Of a stretch of DNA of 8,408 nucleotides, positions 6,836 through 8,408 are shown piece by piece. Location of the stretch: positions 1,829-10,236 of the forward strand of contig MIBM01000138.1 of assembly GCA_001830645.1 (NCBI GenBank), in the 5' to 3' direction. Under the pieces are notes generated by a model. That model saw only the letters and a program-made list of their open reading frames with translations. It was not told where the DNA came from and ran no database searches. Each line of letters opens with the position of its first letter. Within the stretch, counting starts at the first letter, position 1. This DNA comes from Spirochaetes bacterium RIFOXYC1_FULL_54_7 (GTDB lineage: Bacteria > Spirochaetota > Spirochaetia > Treponematales > UBA12059). Position numbers and translations under genes: made by a program.

Positions 6836-6861
6836 CAGCACATGAGTACAGGAGGATGGCT

Positions 6862-7914
6862 ATGAAAAAATTGCTGGCGATAATAATGGTGCTATTGGCA
6901 CTGATCACGTTCCAGGTAAGCGCTACCGGGACCGCGGAAGCACCAAGCGCGCCCCGGGAATTGATTGTTTCAACCTGGGGCCTTTCGGAGGATGCCCTGT
7001 GGGCGGAAGTCTACGAGCCGTTTGAGAAGCAGTACAATGCCAAGGTAATCCTTGACACTGGCAATGCCCAGGAACGGTACACCAAGCTCAAGAGTGACCC
7101 GAACACCAAGGTCGATGTAATCGAACTAGCCCAGAAGAACACCGCAGACGGCGTAGCCGATGGCTTGTTTGCCCGCCTGGAAGGCGGACAGTTGACAGCT
7201 TTCAAGGATCTGATCCCCGGCGCTCAGGCTCTGGTGAATTCCGGTTCAGGTGTTCCGTATACCATCAACAGCATCGGCATCATCTACAACCCGAAGACAG
7301 CCGGCATAGTGATCGATTCCTGGGATGACCTGTGGAATCCCGCCCTGAAGGGCAAGATTTCGATTCCGGATATCACCACGACCTTCGGTCCGGCCTTCAT
7401 GGTCATGTGCAGCGACGTCAAGGGTGTGAACTTCACCACTGACAAAGGGACCGCCGCCTTCAAGGCCCTTGAAGAGCTGAAACCAAACGTCCTACGGACC
7501 TATGCCAGGGCATCCGATGTGGCCAACCTGTTTGCGAATGGCGAAATTGCGGTGGCTGTAGTCGGCGACTTCGGCGTACCGGTCATCAGCAAGGCCGATC
7601 CTGCGGCTGTCTATATGGTTCCTGCTTCAGGCACCTATGCCAACTTCAATGTGATCAACATCAACAAGAACACCAAAAACATGGATCTGGCAGTTGCGTA
7701 CGTGAACTACCGCCTGAGCATGGAGACCGAACTGCGCACAGCAAAGGCCCTGAATGAAGCGCCGGTAAACAGCAAGGTCGTATTGTCACCCGAGCTTGCC
7801 ATGAACAAGACGGTGGGAGACGTAGCCGCAAAAGCCAAAATGGTGGATTTCTCGGTGGTCAATCCTTTGATGGCTGAGTGGGTCGACAAGTACAACCGCC
7901 TGATGAACAAGTAA
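6862..7914 (+). CDS. ABC importer periplasmic solute-binding protein, PotD-like family
   Basis: This 350-residue secreted protein captures the substrate and delivers it to the permeases. A Sec signal peptide MKKLLAIIMVLLALITFQVSA (1-21) has a K-rich start, a hydrophobic core and a likely cut after VSA. There is no lipobox Cys, so it is probably soluble in the periplasm. The mature part starts with ELIVSTWGLSEDALWAEVYEPFEKQY, typical of the spermidine/putrescine-type family, then VDVIEL (85-90), VPYTINSIGIIYNPK (131-145), SWDDLWNPALKGKISIPD (153-170) and VGDFGVPVI (234-242). The start is ATG 6862, with AGGAGG at 6850-6855 six nt before it; ATG 6856 touches the Shine-Dalgarno sequence and a TTG at 6802 overlaps the ATPase stop. 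The stop overlaps the next gene's ATG (TAATG). The acidic and aromatic residues that hold polyamines in E. coli PotD are not evident by eye, so another substrate is likely. Confidence 0.9.
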   Translation: MKKLLAIIMVLLALITFQVSATGTAEAPSAPRELIVSTWGLSEDALWAEVYEPFEKQYNAKVILDTGNAQERYTKLKSDPNTKVDVIELAQKNTADGVADGLFARLEGGQLTAFKDLIPGAQALVNSGSGVPYTINSIGIIYNPKTAGIVIDSWDDLWNPALKGKISIPDITTTFGPAFMVMCSDVKGVNFTTDKGTAAFKALEELKPNVLRTYARASDVANLFANGEIAVAVVGDFGVPVISKADPAAVYMVPASGTYANFNVININKNTKNMDLAVAYVNYRLSMETELRTAKALNEAPVNSKVVLSPELAMNKTVGDVAAKAKMVDFSVVNPLMAEWVDKYNRLMNK

Positions 7915-8408
7915 TGACGAACCTGAAGAATCTCTGGATCTACAATACCGCCTACAGAAGTTTCGATTGGGGTGATATTGCCTTTGACCAGCAGATTCTT
8001 CATGTCCAGAGAAATCCGGTGCAGACCGGGAAGCCTGACGGAACCGGGAAGACGAGCAAGGTAACTGGAGGTGGAAAGGCCGGTGGGAAGGAGCTGTATC
8101 TCATACCTGGCCTGATCGATATCCACATGCATATCGAGTCCTCTATGACCACTCCGTCTGAATTTTCCAATGCAGTGCTGCCTCATGGCACGACCACCAT
8201 TGTTGCCGACTGCCATGAGGTAGCCAATGTATTCGGGGTTGAGGGTCTGGAATCGTATATGGACCTTCCCTCCCTGGTTGATGTCTTCCATTCCATCCCC
8301 TCCAGCGTCCCTTCCACCTCCCTGACTCTGGAGACTTCCGGGGGCTCCATCGATGCCCCGGAAGTTGAAAGACTGTGCATCCGGAAGGATGTGATAGCCC
8401 TGGGGGAA
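7914..8408 (+). CDS. ade: Adenine-deaminase-family amidohydrolase, N-terminal part
   Basis: The first 165 residues of a cytosolic metal-dependent amidohydrolase are present; the gene runs off the right edge. The block LIPGLIDIHMHIESSMTTPSEF (64-84, metal-binding H71 and H73 with E75), VLPHGTTTIVADCHEVANVFG (88-108) and LETSGGSIDAPEVERLC (139-155), followed by VIALGE, is the adenine deaminase (Ade) arrangement; Ade converts adenine to hypoxanthine and ammonia. Two motif positions differ from the usual form: DCHEVAN where DPHEIAN is common, and PSSVPST where a PSCVPAT-like stretch is common. Residues about 33-60 form a Gly/Lys/Thr-rich, low-complexity linker in place of the usual tight beta-rich segment. 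The ATG at 7914 overlaps the binding-protein stop (TAATG) and lacks a clear ribosome site, implying coupling. The substrate may be adenine or another aminopurine-like compound; the active-site half in the C-terminus is not visible. Confidence 0.85.
   Translation, partial: MTNLKNLWIYNTAYRSFDWGDIAFDQQILHVQRNPVQTGKPDGTGKTSKVTGGGKAGGKELYLIPGLIDIHMHIESSMTTPSEFSNAVLPHGTTTIVADCHEVANVFGVEGLESYMDLPSLVDVFHSIPSSVPSTSLTLETSGGSIDAPEVERLCIRKDVIALGE

Noticed and set aside
6802..6861. TTG start (6802) or ATG 6856 for the binding protein
   Set aside because: A start at 6802 would place 20 residues ahead of a standard signal peptide and overlap the ATPase stop; ATG 6856 directly abuts AGGAGG, whereas ATG 6862 has normal spacing.
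4162..7914. Naming the importer potBCAD as a spermidine/putrescine system
   Set aside because: Family similarity alone does not set the substrate, the binding protein does not show the polyamine-contact residues by eye, and the linked amidohydrolase points elsewhere.
7707..8291. Minus-strand open frame (194 codons) across the binding-protein/amidohydrolase junction
   Set aside because: It overlaps two genes with clear family similarity on the other strand and has no features of its own.

Overview
The window holds two opposed gene blocks plus the tail of a third gene, all bacterial and densely packed. The likely source is a Gram-negative-type anaerobe, possibly a spirochaete. That guess rests only on gene content and on the style of the binding-protein leader (an 'SATGTAEAP'-like start of the mature protein), so it is weak.

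Region 1 (2-343, + strand) is the C-terminal part of a gene most like a malic enzyme. It converges on a minus-strand cluster (3809 down to 377) that reads, in transcription order, LacI-family repressor, CitA/DcuS-type sensor kinase, CitB/DcuR-type response regulator. Each junction in this cluster is a 4-nt stop/start overlap (GTGA, then ATGA), so the three genes are probably co-transcribed and translationally coupled. The sensor keeps the extracellular di/tricarboxylate-binding signature of its family, which fits a malate or other carboxylate stimulus and the malic enzyme next door. A perfect 14-bp inverted repeat (355-390) lies between the convergent ends and includes the stop codon of the response regulator.

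Region 2 (3810-4161) is a 352-bp divergent regulatory region. It carries two similar sites (13 of 15 bases identical) with central CG, as expected for LacI-family operators: one inside the putative lacI promoter and one just downstream of a TTGACA-type promoter for the rightward operon. Their centres are 220 bp apart.

Region 3 (4162-8408, + strand) is a tight operon: two PotB/PotC-type inner-membrane permeases, a PotA-type ATPase, a secreted periplasmic binding protein, and the N-terminal 165 residues of an adenine-deaminase-family amidohydrolase whose ATG overlaps the binding-protein stop (TAATG). The arrangement suggests import of a small nitrogenous compound, perhaps a purine base or related molecule, followed by intracellular deamination, under repression by the divergent LacI-type protein. 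The substrate is not proven by the sequence.

The most interesting points are the coupling of a LacI-type regulator to a CitAB-type two-component system, the paired operators, and the pairing of a polyamine-type importer with an adenine-deaminase relative that has altered motifs. No RNA genes, insertion sequences or CRISPR arrays were seen.
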